64,000 nucleotides of DNA from Actinomadura opuntiae (GTDB lineage: Bacteria > Actinomycetota > Actinomycetes > Streptosporangiales > Streptosporangiaceae): positions 186,001 through 250,000 of the forward strand of contig NZ_JASNWF010000002.1 in NCBI RefSeq assembly GCF_030283205.1, given 5' to 3'. The translations under genes and the position numbers were made by a program. The notes beneath the pieces were generated by a model, which was not told where the DNA came from, ran no database searches, and saw only the letters and a program-made list of their open reading frames with translations. Below are positions 1 through 9,330 of this stretch, in pieces. Each line of letters starts with the position of its first letter. Position 1 is the first letter of the stretch.

Positions 1-164
1 TTGACCGGCCCGCGCTCCAGGATGAAAAGCGCCCTGAGCTGCGTCGACGGGACCGGCACGTCCGGCGCGTTGTGCGCGTGCGACCATACGCCCATCAGCG
101 TGAACGCGGCGTCGTCGAGGACGGCAGCGGACCGGTCCGCATCATCACCCGACGTGTCCACCAT
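1..164 (-). CDS. Partial MarR-like winged-helix regulator, N-terminal end only
   Basis: An open reverse-strand frame runs off the window edge, so only about 54 N-terminal residues are visible. ATG at 164 is the first start. A GTG at 161 sits better behind the GGAGGG just upstream and is a real alternative. The visible part ends in STQLRALFILERGPV, which resembles the first conserved helix of MarR-family repressors (QLRxLxxL before the winged helix). No DNA-binding helix is visible, so the family call is an inference. It is divergent from the PP2C phosphatase at 240 with a 75-base gap that must hold both promoters. MarR genes of this type are often paired with SpoIIE-type phosphatases in actinomycetes (recall). 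Confidence 0.5.
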   Translation of the reverse strand, partial: MVDTSGDDADRSAAVLDDAAFTLMGVWSHAHNAPDVPVPSTQLRALFILERGPV

Positions 165-239
165 GCCCTCCACTGTTACACACGACATTCCAGACGGCAT
201 CCCGGGCCGGTGGCGCCCCCGGGCGAGATGAGGGACCCG

Positions 240-1520
240 ATGCATTCCCCATCCGGACGCGGCGAAGCGTTCGAGGCGATAGAGAAGGCGATCTGGGCCG
301 CCCCGCCGGACGGGCTGGCCAGTGCGGTGACCGGGGAACTGGCCCGGCAGTGGCCCGGCGCGCGCGCCGAGGTGCTGCTGGTCGACTACCGGCAGGCGTA
401 CCTCGTCCCGGTCGTGCGGGACCTCGCCGAGGTGTTCGGCCGCGACCCCGGCGGCGAGGACGTCGCGCTGGACAACACCGGCCCCGGCCGCGCGTTCGCC
501 GGGCAGCAGCCGATCCGGGAACGGTCCGGAGGCGTCGGCGCCGACTTCGTCCACCTCCCGCTCACCGTGCAGGGCGAGCGGCTCGGCGTGCTGACCGTCC
601 GCCGCCCCGGCGAGGCCGGCACCGGGGGACCGGAGCCGGAATGGCTCCTCCCGGCGGCGCAGGCCCTCGCTCGCGCGCTGAAGATCGCCGACTTCGCCAC
701 GGACCGGTACCGGCGGGTCCGGCGGCGCACGCGGCTCACGGTGGCCGCCGAGATGCAGTGGGACCTGCTGCCCCCGCTGTCGCGCGACGCCGCCGGGTTC
801 CGGCTCGCCGGCCAGCTCGAGCCCGCCTACGCGGTGTGGGGCGACAACTTCGACTGGACGGTGTCCGGCGACCGGCTGACGCTGACGGTCAGCAACGGGA
901 TGGGAACGGGCACGACCGCCGCGACGCTCACCCATCTGGCGGTCAGCGCGCTGCGCAACGCGCGCCGGTCCGGCGCCGACCTCGCCGAGCAGGCCGTGCT
1001 CGCCGACCAGTCGGTGTACGCGCTGCACCGGGGCGAGCGGAGCGTCGGGACGCTGCTGATGGAGTTCGAGCTGGCGTCGGGGCGGGTCCGGGTGGTGGAC
1101 GCGGGGTCGCCGAAGCTGTACCGGATGCGCGGCAACCTCACCGAGGCGATCGAGTTCGACGAGCAGCTGCCGCTCGGGATGTTCGGCGACAGCCGCTACT
1201 CCGTCGAGGAGTTCACCGCCGAGCGCGGCGACCGGCTGGTCGTCGTCAGCGACGGGGTGCACGCGGCGCTGTCGCCGGGGGGCGAGCCGTACGGGCCGGT
1301 CGGGCTCCTGCAGGCGCTGCGCGACACACGGCTGCAGCAGCCGCCGGAGGCCGTCCGCGCCCTGGTCCGGCGCTTCGTCGCCTACCACGAGGGCGGCGAG
1401 CCGGCCGACGACGCGGTGATCGTCTGCGTCGACTGGGACGGCGAGGCGGGCGACGGCGAGGCCGAGGACGGCGGGGCCGTCGAAGACCGCGGGGCCGGCG
1501 CGGCGGGCTCCGGGGACTAG
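240..1520 (+). CDS. SpoIIE/RsbU-type PP2C phosphatase with N-terminal GAF-like sensor, atypical metal site
   Basis: The predicted 426-residue cytoplasmic serine phosphatase should act on an anti-sigma-factor antagonist in a partner-switching cascade. ATG at 240 is chosen because GAGGG lies 7 bases upstream; ATG at 228 has no such site. Residues about 10-145 look like a GAF-type sensor fold and residues about 175-400 like the SpoIIE/PP2C domain. GDNFDW stands where active enzymes have GGDxYD, and VVSDGVHAA matches the YTDGLxEA block. The central GDVxGHG metal motif is replaced by SNGMGTG, so one expected Asp is missing. Catalysis may be weak, or the protein may be a pseudophosphatase. The tail is low-complexity and acidic. 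Its stop overlaps the convergent receiver gene by 3 bases. Confidence 0.82.
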   Translation: MHSPSGRGEAFEAIEKAIWAAPPDGLASAVTGELARQWPGARAEVLLVDYRQAYLVPVVRDLAEVFGRDPGGEDVALDNTGPGRAFAGQQPIRERSGGVGADFVHLPLTVQGERLGVLTVRRPGEAGTGGPEPEWLLPAAQALARALKIADFATDRYRRVRRRTRLTVAAEMQWDLLPPLSRDAAGFRLAGQLEPAYAVWGDNFDWTVSGDRLTLTVSNGMGTGTTAATLTHLAVSALRNARRSGADLAEQAVLADQSVYALHRGERSVGTLLMEFELASGRVRVVDAGSPKLYRMRGNLTEAIEFDEQLPLGMFGDSRYSVEEFTAERGDRLVVVSDGVHAALSPGGEPYGPVGLLQALRDTRLQQPPEAVRALVRRFVAYHEGGEPADDAVIVCVDWDGEAGDGEAEDGGAVEDRGAGAAGSGD

Positions 1521-1954
1521 CGGGGGAGCTTGACGACCGTCACGAAGAAGTCGTCGATCCGGCGGACCACCGACACGAACTGCTCGAAGTCGACCGGCTT
1601 GGTGACGTAGGCGTTGGCGTGCAGGTGGTAGCTGCGCAGGATGTCCTCGTCGGCCTCGGACGTGGTCAGCACGACGACCGGGATGCTGCGCAGGTTCTCG
1701 TCGGCCTTGACCTCCGAGAGCACCTCGCGGCCGTCCTTGCGCGGCAGGTTCAGGTCCAGCAGCACCAGGTCGGGGCGGGGCGCCTCGGCGTACTCGCCCT
1801 CGCGGCGCAGGAACGCCATCGCCTGCTCGCCGTCGTCGACGACGTGCAGCGTGTTGGCGACCTTGTTGTGCTCGAAGGCCTCGGTGGTCAGCAGCACGTC
1901 GCCCGGGTCGTCCTCGACCAGCAGCACCTCGATGGGACGCGGCCCGTCAATCAT
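1517..1954 (-). CDS. Single-domain response regulator (CheY/Rcp1-like)
   Basis: A 145-residue receiver with no output domain. [11 protein letters not shown] carries the acidic pocket, [13 protein letters not shown] the phospho-acceptor Asp, VVVLTTS the switch Thr and YVTKPVD the conserved Lys. The extended loop and the preceding kinase type resemble the Rcp1 family served by phytochrome-like kinases (recall). ATG at 1954 is used; it overlaps the kinase stop by 8 bases, so translation is probably coupled. It is the last gene of the operon 4942 to 1517. With no output domain it likely acts by protein contact or as a phosphate sink. Confidence 0.9.
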   Translation of the reverse strand: MIDGPRPIEVLLVEDDPGDVLLTTEAFEHNKVANTLHVVDDGEQAMAFLRREGEYAEAPRPDLVLLDLNLPRKDGREVLSEVKADENLRSIPVVVLTTSEADEDILRSYHLHANAYVTKPVDFEQFVSVVRRIDDFFVTVVKLPR

Positions 1955-3743
1955 TGTCGTCTCCGATGGGAAGGGTCCAGTGGAAGGTGGTGCCGGGGTC
2001 GTTCTCGCCGCGCTCGTCCTCGTCGAGCCAGATGCGGCCCCCGTGGTACTCGACGATCTTCTTGCACAGCGCCAGGCCGATGCCGGTGCCGGTGTACTCG
2101 TCACGCGGATGCAGCCGCTGGAAGATGAGGAAGATGCGGTCAGCGTACCGGGGTTCGATGCCGATCCCGTTGTCGGCGCAGGTGAACAGCCACTCGTCTC
2201 CCTCCCGCCGGACGTCGATGGCGACGCGGGGCGCGACGTCCGGGCGGCGGAACTTGATCGCGTTGCCGACGAGGTTCTGGAACAGCTGGGTGAGCTGGGT
2301 GCGCTCGCCGGGCACCGTGGGCAGGTCGCCGATCTCGACCTGCGCGCCGGTCTCCTCGACCAGCGAGCCGAGGTTGTCCAGCGCCTGGCCGGCGACCTCG
2401 TTCAGGTCGATCGCGTCCTCGGGACGGGCCAGGCGGCCGACGCGGGAGAAGCCGAGCAGGTCGCTGATGAGGGCCTGCATCCGCTTGGCGCCGTCCACGG
2501 CGAACACGATGTACTGCCGGCCGCGCTCGTCCAGCTGGTCGCCGTACCGGCGGTCGAGCATCTGGCAGAAGCTCGCCACCTTGCGCAGCGGCTCCTGGAG
2601 GTCGTGGCTGGCGACGTAGGCGAACTGCTCCAGCTCGGCGTTGGAGCGGCGCAGCTCGCCGGCCTGCTCGTCCAGCAGGACGGCCCGCTCGGTGCTGGTC
2701 CGCCACTCCTCGATGATCCGCCGCCGCATCGCGTCGATGATCACGGCCAGCTCGTTGATCTCGGCCGGGCCGGAGACGTCCAGCCGGTGCGCGAAGTCGC
2801 CCTGCGCCACCGCGCGGACCTGCTCGCCCAGCGACGCGACGGGCCGCACGACCGTCCGCCGGATCACCAGGGCCAGCAGCAGCACCGCCAGCGCGGCGAC
2901 CGCGAGGGCCGCGCCGACCGACCACAGCGCGGTGTTCGCGCGGACCTGCAGCCGGTGGGCGGCCCGCTTGTGCAGGGCGGTGATGCCGCCCTGCAGGGGC
3001 GTCATGCCGTTGCGGGCGCGGTCGAACAGCCCGCCGGCCTGCCGGCTGCGGCCGCCGCTCAGCCCGCCGCCGCCGCGCTCGGCCGCGATCCGGTCGGCGA
3101 ACCGCACGCGCCATTCCCGCGAGCTGGCGGTCACCTGGTCGACGAGGCGGACCACCCGGTCACCGCCCGGGACGCCGGCCAGCAGCGTCCGCATCGTCGC
3201 GGCGGACGTCGCCTCCTGCGCGATCGCCGTCCGGTACTCGGCGAGCCGGTCCGGGCCGCCCTCCTCGGTGTAGCGGCGGATCGCGGTGTCCTGCGCGGCG
3301 ATCGCCGAGGACAGCTTGTACTGCTCCAGCGCGACCGGGTCGACCCGGTTCACCAGCGTGCCGCGCGCCTTGCCTGCCTGGTACAGCGCCGACCCGGCCA
3401 CCGCGCACGCCGCGATCAGCAGGACGCCGAGGACGACGGACCCGATCCGGTAGATCTGCACGAGCCGGACGCGGCGGATGCCCTGCGGCTTGGGCAGCTC
3501 GGCGTCGGGCGGCACCAGCGGCGGCGCGAGCAGCTCGGGGCCCTCGTCCTCCGCCTCGCCATCCTCGGTCTCGCTGTCCTCGGTCTCGGCGTCCTTGGTC
3601 CCGGTCTCGTCGCTCTTGGACTCGCCCGGTTCGGGCTTGTCCTTCGCCTCGGCCTCATCTCGCCCGGCCCCGGTCTCGTCGACGCCGGCCTTGGCCTCGT
3701 CTTCGGGGGCCGCTTCGCGGGGCTTCTCCTCGGGGGCCGCCAT
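1947..3743 (-). CDS. Membrane sensor histidine kinase with acidic N-terminal extension
   Basis: A 598-residue kinase. Residues 1-90 are a charged Glu/Asp/Lys/Pro-rich cytoplasmic extension. Membrane helices at about 100-121 and 270-295 flank an extracytoplasmic sensor of about 150 residues, followed by HAMP. The phospho-acceptor lies in [11 protein letters not shown] (His about 380). The ATP site shows [17 protein letters not shown] and [18 protein letters not shown]. This H-box is the phytochrome-like HisKA type that usually phosphorylates stand-alone receivers, which fits the downstream CheY-like gene. ATG at 3743 overlaps the upstream stop as TGATG; a GTG one codon earlier is possible. The sensor ligand is unknown. 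The acidic extension is unusual for the class. Confidence 0.9.
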   Translation of the reverse strand: MAAPEEKPREAAPEDEAKAGVDETGAGRDEAEAKDKPEPGESKSDETGTKDAETEDSETEDGEAEDEGPELLAPPLVPPDAELPKPQGIRRVRLVQIYRIGSVVLGVLLIAACAVAGSALYQAGKARGTLVNRVDPVALEQYKLSSAIAAQDTAIRRYTEEGGPDRLAEYRTAIAQEATSAATMRTLLAGVPGGDRVVRLVDQVTASSREWRVRFADRIAAERGGGGLSGGRSRQAGGLFDRARNGMTPLQGGITALHKRAAHRLQVRANTALWSVGAALAVAALAVLLLALVIRRTVVRPVASLGEQVRAVAQGDFAHRLDVSGPAEINELAVIIDAMRRRIIEEWRTSTERAVLLDEQAGELRRSNAELEQFAYVASHDLQEPLRKVASFCQMLDRRYGDQLDERGRQYIVFAVDGAKRMQALISDLLGFSRVGRLARPEDAIDLNEVAGQALDNLGSLVEETGAQVEIGDLPTVPGERTQLTQLFQNLVGNAIKFRRPDVAPRVAIDVRREGDEWLFTCADNGIGIEPRYADRIFLIFQRLHPRDEYTGTGIGLALCKKIVEYHGGRIWLDEDERGENDPGTTFHWTLPIGDDND

Positions 3744-4942
3744 CACAGCTCACCCCGGCTCAGCAGCAGCACCGCCAGGTCGTCGGACAGCACGTCTCCG
3801 TTCAGCCGCTCCGCCTCCGCGATCAATCCGTCCACCAGCACGTCCCCGCGCTCGCCGCGGGCATGCGCGGCCTGCGCGAGCTTCTCCAGTCCGGACAGGT
3901 CGAGGCGCTCGCCGTCGTCGCCGACGCAGCCCTCGATCAGACCGTCGGTGTAGAGCATGATCCCCCAGGTGTCGCCGAGCTCGAGCTCCTCGGCCGGCCA
4001 GTCCGCGCCGGGGATGAGCCCGAGCGCGGGTCCGTGCGGGCCGTCCGGCAGGGCCCGCACGCCGGACGGGTCGAACAGCAGCGGGCACGGGTGCCCGGCG
4101 CGGTGCAGCCGGGCGGTGCGGCGGTCCGGCGTGATCGTGAACATGCACAGGGTCGTGAAGATCTCCTCGCCCCAGCGCTCGTGCTCCAGGACGGCGTCGA
4201 GCGTGGACAGCAGGTTCCCGCCGGTGTGCCCGGCCAGCACCAGCGTCCGCCACGCCATGCGCAGCCGCACCCCGAGGGACGCCTCGTCGGCGCCGTGCCC
4301 GCTGACGTCGCCGATCACCGCGTGCACGGTGCCGTCCTCGGTCTGCACGGTGTCGTGGAAGTCGCCGCCGAGCAGCGCCCGGTCGCGGCCCGGCCGGTAC
4401 CGGGTGAGGTGCCGCAGCGAGTCGTCGGTGAGGATCGGGACGGGCAGCAGCCCGCGCTCCAGCCGCGCGTTCTCGCGGCCCACGGCGCGCGCCTCGACCA
4501 GTTGCCGCTCGGACTCGTCGGCCCGCTTGCGCTCGATCGCGTAGCTGATGGCGCGGCCGAGCAGGGCGCCGTCGACGTCCTGCTTGACGAGGTAGTCCTG
4601 GGCGCCGGCGGCGACCGCCTGCACGCCGACGTGGGCGTCGGCGAGCCCGGTCAGCACGAGCACGGCGGTGGTGGGGGCGCGGGCGATCACCTGGCGCAGC
4701 GCGTCCAGCCCGGAGGCGTCCGGCAGCGACAGGTCGACGATCACGCACTGCACCTCGGGGCGCAGGCTCTCCAGCGCCTCGGCCAGCGTCCGGGCGACGG
4801 TGATCTGCACGTTCGGCTGGACCTCGGTGAGCAGTTCCTCGAACAGGAACGCGTCACCCGGGTCGTCCTCGACCAGCAGGAGATGCGGCGAGCCCGCCAC
4901 CCCCGGAAGGCGTTCGGCACCGCGATTGTGCATCGCGGTCAT
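3743..4942 (-). CDS. Receiver-PP2C (RsbU-like) response regulator phosphatase
   Basis: A 399-residue two-domain protein. The receiver (about 18-135) has [22 protein letters not shown] and YLVKQD. The PP2C/SpoIIE domain (about 175-395) keeps the full metal set: GGDFHD, GDVSGHGAD, YTDGL and SDDLAVLLL. Phosphorylation by the coupled kinase would gate dephosphorylation of an anti-anti-sigma factor, as in RsbU/RssB-type partner switching (family knowledge). ATG at 4942 has AAGGAG 8 bases upstream. It heads a three-gene operon with 1-base and 8-base overlaps. A weak promoter pair, TTACCG and CATAGT with a 16-base spacer, lies in the leader at roughly 5046-5073. Unlike the phosphatase at 240, this one should be active. 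Confidence 0.9.
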   Translation of the reverse strand: MTAMHNRGAERLPGVAGSPHLLLVEDDPGDAFLFEELLTEVQPNVQITVARTLAEALESLRPEVQCVIVDLSLPDASGLDALRQVIARAPTTAVLVLTGLADAHVGVQAVAAGAQDYLVKQDVDGALLGRAISYAIERKRADESERQLVEARAVGRENARLERGLLPVPILTDDSLRHLTRYRPGRDRALLGGDFHDTVQTEDGTVHAVIGDVSGHGADEASLGVRLRMAWRTLVLAGHTGGNLLSTLDAVLEHERWGEEIFTTLCMFTITPDRRTARLHRAGHPCPLLFDPSGVRALPDGPHGPALGLIPGADWPAEELELGDTWGIMLYTDGLIEGCVGDDGERLDLSGLEKLAQAAHARGERGDVLVDGLIAEAERLNGDVLSDDLAVLLLSRGEL

Positions 4943-5135
4943 CTATCAGCTCCTTCGCCCCGGGAGGCCCCTGCGGTGAGGCGGCGTTGGTTGCCTTCGA
5001 GCAAATATTAAGGGCAGTCCGGCGGTGGCAGGACCGAGACGCACACTATGGGGTGTTCCAGTAGCGCGGTAACGATCGTCATCCCCGGGCCACTTCCTGG
5101 TGATGGACACACCAGGACGGACGGAGGAGCACGCG

Positions 5136-5828
5136 GTGGCAGACCCAGCCCCCCGTGACGGGGTCCCCGACGACAGACGCTTCACCGCGATGTACGACGC
5201 CTGCCGGCAGCGCGTGTGGGCGTACGCCGCCGCGCGCGCCGGGCGCCAGATCGCGGACGAGGTGGTGAGCGAGACGTTCGCCGTGGCGTGGCGGCGGTTC
5301 GCCGACGTCCCCGACCCGGCGCTGCCGTGGCTGCTCGGCGTCGCGCGGAACGTGCTGCGCGACGGGCACCGCGCCGAGGCGCGGCGGGAGGCGTTCACGG
5401 CCGAGCTGGCCCGCTGGGCGCCGCGTCCCGCCGGCGACGTGGCCGAGGACGTGGCCGAACGGCTCGCGGTGGTCCGGGCGATGGCGGAGATCCCCGAGGG
5501 CGACCGGGAGATCCTGATCCTCGTCGCCTGGCAGGGGCTGAGCCCGCGCGAGGCGGCCCGCGTCGTCGGCTGCTCGCCGGCCGCGCTGCGCGTCCGGCTG
5601 CACCGGGCCCGCAAGCGCCTGCTGCGCGCCGCCGAGTCCGGCACCGAGGCGGGCGCGCCCGCGATGCATCCGGGCACGGGCGCCGGCGGTACGGCGCGCC
5701 TTCCGGAAACGGGCGCCGCGGCGGCCGGCGGCGCGGGGCCGGACGGCGCCGCGCGCAGGTCGAGGGCGGAGGCGGCGGGTCGTCCGGTACGTCCGCAGAT
5801 CGGAATCGTCAGTGGGGAGAGGGCATGA
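5136..5828 (+). CDS. ECF-type RNA polymerase sigma factor
   Basis: A 230-residue sigma-70 family factor. Region 2 is around FTAMYDACRQRVWAYAAARA and region 4 around REILILVAWQGLSPREAA followed by LRVRLHRARKRLLRA. The last 70 or so residues are Gly/Ala-rich and not part of either domain. GTG at 5136 is chosen: GGAGGA sits 7 bases upstream, whereas the earlier in-frame GTG/ATG at 5100/5103 has no site. The stop overlaps the next start as ATGA, so the pair is translationally coupled. Coupling to a CU044_5270-type protein implies that protein modulates the sigma factor. Confidence 0.9.
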   Translation: MADPAPRDGVPDDRRFTAMYDACRQRVWAYAAARAGRQIADEVVSETFAVAWRRFADVPDPALPWLLGVARNVLRDGHRAEARREAFTAELARWAPRPAGDVAEDVAERLAVVRAMAEIPEGDREILILVAWQGLSPREAARVVGCSPAALRVRLHRARKRLLRAAESGTEAGAPAMHPGTGAGGTARLPETGAAAAGGAGPDGAARRSRAEAAGRPVRPQIGIVSGERA

Positions 5829-7000
5829 ACGACGTGCTGCGGACGCTGCGCGAGGCCAGGCCGGCGGAGCTGAGCCCGGACGCGCCGGTCGACGAGGGGG
5901 TGCGGCGGGCGGAGCTGGCGCGCGCGATGGCGGCGCCGGCGGGTGACCGGACGCGGGAGGCGCGCGTCCCGCGCCGGGCGCGGGTGCGGCCGATGTGGGG
6001 GCTCGCGCTGGCCGGCGCGGTCGCTGCGGCCTCGGTGGGCGTGGTCGCCGTCACGTCCGGCGGCGACGGCGGGGCGCCGGGGACGCGGGGCCACGGCCCG
6101 CAAGCCGGCCCAGACGAACGTCCGATGGACGCCCGGACGGTACTGCTCGCCGCCGCCGAGAAGCTGGACGCGACGTCCGAGCCGGCCGGGGCGTACTGGC
6201 ACAAGGTGGTGATCGACAGCGACGCGATGATGGCCACCGGCGCGGGCGGCGAGCGCTACAGCGTCGTGCTCAGCGAGAAGGGCGAGGAGTGGGCGCCCGC
6301 GAAGCCCGGCGGCAAGATAATCGGGCGACAGCAGCGGCTCGGCGTGACGCCCGCGACCAAGGCCGACGAGGCGGCGTGGAAGCGCGCGGGATCGCCGTCG
6401 ACCCTGTCGCTCCAGGTGGCGATCCAGCCGAGCGGCAAGGGCGGCTACAAGGCCATGAAGGTGTCGACGGGGCCGGGGCCGGTGGAGACGAGCCGCACCC
6501 CGCTCGTTGACGGCGACAAGGTCTACTGGCTCGGCCGGAACGTGTCGATGAAGCAGCTGCAGGGTCTGCCGAGCGACCCGAAGCGGCTGAAGAAGGAGCT
6601 GCTGCGCTGGTACGGCGGGCATGACACCGAGTCGTCGAGCGTGCCGATGAAGGCGGACGCGTGGCTGTTCCGCGTCGCGGGCAGCCTGGTCACCGAGCTG
6701 CCGGTCACGCCGAAGGTGCGGGCGGGGGCGTTCCGGATGCTCGCCGGGCTGAAGACGGTCCGGTCGGTCGGGAAGGTCACCGACGTCAGGGGGCGCACCG
6801 GGAACGCGATCGGGATGGAGGAGAAGGAGCTGAGCGGGGTCGTCCGGCACCTGCTGGTGATCGACCCGCGCACCGGAAAGGCGCTGGCGGAGGAACGGGT
6901 GCTGGTGAAGCCGTCGGCAAAGGAGCCGCGGCCCGCCGGGACGGTGCTCGGCTCCGCTGCGGTGATCGCGATGGAATGGACGGATTCCGCGCCGAAGTGA
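5825..7000 (+). CDS. CU044_5270 family membrane protein, sigma-factor partner
   Basis: A 391-residue protein with a short cytoplasmic N-terminus (about 1-55, with an LRxxRPAELSPD-type opening), one membrane helix at about 56-76 and an extracytoplasmic domain of about 315 residues. The layout, position and N-terminal pattern match the CU044_5270 family, always found behind an ECF sigma gene in actinobacteria (recall). It probably acts as an anti-sigma or sensor, but no zinc-binding HxxxCxxC motif is present, so it is not a ZAS anti-sigma. GGAGAGG precedes the ATG. The ligand is unknown. Confidence 0.8.
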   Translation: MNDVLRTLREARPAELSPDAPVDEGVRRAELARAMAAPAGDRTREARVPRRARVRPMWGLALAGAVAAASVGVVAVTSGGDGGAPGTRGHGPQAGPDERPMDARTVLLAAAEKLDATSEPAGAYWHKVVIDSDAMMATGAGGERYSVVLSEKGEEWAPAKPGGKIIGRQQRLGVTPATKADEAAWKRAGSPSTLSLQVAIQPSGKGGYKAMKVSTGPGPVETSRTPLVDGDKVYWLGRNVSMKQLQGLPSDPKRLKKELLRWYGGHDTESSSVPMKADAWLFRVAGSLVTELPVTPKVRAGAFRMLAGLKTVRSVGKVTDVRGRTGNAIGMEEKELSGVVRHLLVIDPRTGKALAEERVLVKPSAKEPRPAGTVLGSAAVIAMEWTDSAPK

Positions 7001-7126
7001 CGCGCCGGGCAATGGCGGGCGCCGGTTAGCGGGCGCGCGTTGGGGAGGGGACGGTGCCGGGCCGCGACGGGCCGCGCGCCGCCCCTTCCGCCGCTTCCGC
7101 TCGAAACCTTCGTGATCGGGATGTGA

Positions 7127-7513
7127 TCAGGCGCTTTTCGGGGTCCGGCGAGCGGTTTGCTGGGCGGCCCGGCGCTGCGCGGCGGCGGTGCGGGCGCGGT
7201 TCAGGCTGTCGCGGACGCGGGCCGCGCCGCGCATTGCGGTAGTGGAGTCCTTGACGCGTCCGGCATAGGCGGCGAGGACCTCGCCGACGGGCGGCGGCTG
7301 CCATTCCTCCTTGGCGGTGACGGGCGGGACGGGGGGCGTGCCGGATCCGGTGGCGGGCACCGTGGTGGGCGCAGTGGTGGGCAGGGTGGCGGACGGGGTG
7401 TCGGGCCCTGCGGCCGGCACTGCGGCGGGGGCGGTATTTCCGGGCACGGGGACGAGCGCGAGATGGGAATGGCAGTGCGGGCACTGCACCCCCGGATGAG
7501 TGTCTCTGCTCAT
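7127..7513 (-). CDS. Small hypothetical protein with N-terminal CPHC motif
   Basis: 128 residues, function not recognised. The N-terminus contains CPHCHSHL, a single CxxC knuckle that could bind half a zinc site. Residues about 25-70 are Pro/Thr/Ala-rich linker and the C-terminus is Arg/Ala-rich and basic ([16 protein letters not shown]). ATG at 7513 is picked as the start nearest the CPHC motif; in-frame ATG at 7525 and TTG at 7543 also exist and no start has a good ribosome site. Composition is low-complexity, so the coding call is moderate. Confidence 0.5.
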   Translation of the reverse strand: MSRDTHPGVQCPHCHSHLALVPVPGNTAPAAVPAAGPDTPSATLPTTAPTTVPATGSGTPPVPPVTAKEEWQPPPVGEVLAAYAGRVKDSTTAMRGAARVRDSLNRARTAAAQRRAAQQTARRTPKSA

Positions 7514-7597
7514 AGCACAAATCATTACCCGTGCCACTGACAAAACGGCGGCGCGCCCTTTTGGCGATCACCCGTCAGCGGCCCGGCCGCGTCCGGA

Positions 7598-9136
7598 TCA
7601 GGGCGCGAGGGGCCGCGCGCCTTTGCGCGCGGCGGGATGGGCCGACCGCCGTCCGAACGAGGAAAAGGGCTGGTGGGGACGGGTGCGGCCGGTCGCCTCG
7701 GGATGCTGGTGGCGGACGAACAGCAGCCCGCAGCACACCAGCGCGATCGCGACCGCGAGCCAGGCGGCCATCCGTCCGGCCCGCAGCCCGTACCCGCTGG
7801 TGATCCACAGCACGTGCAGGACCCAGCGCCGCCACTGGCGCGGCTCGCTGCGCCGGCGCATCTCCAGCGCGCTGTAGCGGAAGTCGCGCGCGAGCCGGGC
7901 GCGGTCGGAGCCGGCGGTGGCGCGGGCCAGCTCCCGGTAGAGGGCCTCCAGGCCGCCCCCGGCGTCGCCGGCGTCGCGCGCCAGGTCGTCGGCGAGCACG
8001 GCGCGCGCGCCGCCGCCTCCGAAGAGCCGCCACCGGCGCCGGCCCGGGACGGTCGCGAACGGGCAGTCGCCGCTGATCCGCAGCCGGTCGGGATGGACGA
8101 GCCCGAGGAACCCGCACCCGCTGAGATCGACGTCGGCGAGGTGCAGGTGCGCCGCGTCCACCCGGCGCAGCGACACCACCCGGACCGTCGCGGGACCGGT
8201 CCACGACTCCGGCTCGGCGAGCCCCTGGATCGGCTGCGGCAGCGAGCGGACGTTCACCGCCGCGTCGAAGCAGGCGCCCTCCAGGTCGAGGTCGGCGCGC
8301 CGCAGCCGGAACTCGGCCTCGCCGTGCACCGTCACGGCGCGCGCGTTCACCAGCCGCGCCGCGGCGTGCACGCGCAGCCCGCCGCGCGCCGTCGCGTCCG
8401 CGAGCCCGATCCGGCCGCCGGCGGCCAGCGGGCCGAGCCACAGCCCGCGCCGGAACCGGGTGCGCTCGAACCGGGCGTGCCGGGCGACGCGGACGCGCCG
8501 GAACGAGACGGCGCCGCCGAAGCAGGCGCCCTGCATCGCCGCGTCCCGCCCGAACCGGGCCCGGTCGAAGCAGGCGGCGCCGATGAACACCGCCTTGCGG
8601 AACGCGGCGTCGGCGTGCCAGACGGCCTCGCCGAACAGGGCGTCCCCGGTGAACACGGCCTCCTCGAAGGAGGCGTGCCGGTGGAAGCGCGCCTCGTGGA
8701 AGGAGGCGTTGCCGCCGAACCGCGCGCCGCGGAAGGAGACGTTGCCGAAGAAGCGGGCGTCGAAGAACGAGGCGCCGCCGAGGAAGCAGGCGCCGTCGAA
8801 CGAGCTGTCGCCCTCGACGCACGCCCCGCGCAGCACCGCGTGCGAGGGCAGCACGGCGCCGTCGAACCGGGTGCGGCCGAGGTGCGGGCGCCCGTCCGGG
8901 CCGGTGACCGCGTCGAGCACCGCGTCCAGCAGCCACGCGGGGACCGTCACGCCCCGCAGGTCGAGGTCGCCGCCGGGGCGCAGCCCGGCCGCGAACCGCG
9001 CGAACTCGGCGGGCCCGAGGTGGGCGGGGCAGCCCCCGAGCCCGCCGGCGGCGCGCCCGGTGCATCCGTGGACGGCCGCGCACCGCGGCCACAGGACCGC
9101 GGTGGCAGGCGGAGGGGAAGGCTCGTGAGAGGTCAC
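7598..9136 (-). CDS. Pentapeptide-repeat protein with C-terminal membrane helix
   Basis: 512 residues. From about 95 to 235 the frame is dense in A(D/N/S)FxxAxF-type pentapeptides such as GASFF, GNVSF and GNASF, predicting a right-handed quadrilateral beta-helix; further degenerate repeats follow to about 350. A single hydrophobic helix, MAAWLAVAIALVCCGLLFV, lies at about 462-480, followed by a basic tail. Two other genes here (29991-31466 and 51457-53076) share the architecture of stacked repeats, a short soluble segment with YRELAR-type helix and C-terminal membrane helix or helices. GTG at 9136 is the start. Cys residues cluster near the N-terminus (C19, C25, C36). Function unknown; annotations of this family as oxidoreductase have no support here. 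Confidence 0.78.
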   Translation of the reverse strand: MTSHEPSPPPATAVLWPRCAAVHGCTGRAAGGLGGCPAHLGPAEFARFAAGLRPGGDLDLRGVTVPAWLLDAVLDAVTGPDGRPHLGRTRFDGAVLPSHAVLRGACVEGDSSFDGACFLGGASFFDARFFGNVSFRGARFGGNASFHEARFHRHASFEEAVFTGDALFGEAVWHADAAFRKAVFIGAACFDRARFGRDAAMQGACFGGAVSFRRVRVARHARFERTRFRRGLWLGPLAAGGRIGLADATARGGLRVHAAARLVNARAVTVHGEAEFRLRRADLDLEGACFDAAVNVRSLPQPIQGLAEPESWTGPATVRVVSLRRVDAAHLHLADVDLSGCGFLGLVHPDRLRISGDCPFATVPGRRRWRLFGGGGARAVLADDLARDAGDAGGGLEALYRELARATAGSDRARLARDFRYSALEMRRRSEPRQWRRWVLHVLWITSGYGLRAGRMAAWLAVAIALVCCGLLFVRHQHPEATGRTRPHQPFSSFGRRSAHPAARKGARPLAP

Positions 9137-9330
9137 ACGTCCCGTTCTACCTACACCGGGTTCCGGCGGGAAGCTCTCCCGGTGGCCAGGTCGTTACTTC
9201 CGCATGGTTACTGTACGCAGGGGAACGGCCACACTAGGACGTTGATTGGCCGTTTACCACGCCCGTCACCGGTTTCGCGCAAGTCCCTGGTTCTTCTTCG
9301 GGTTTGTCCGTGCCGACGTACTGTGAGCGC

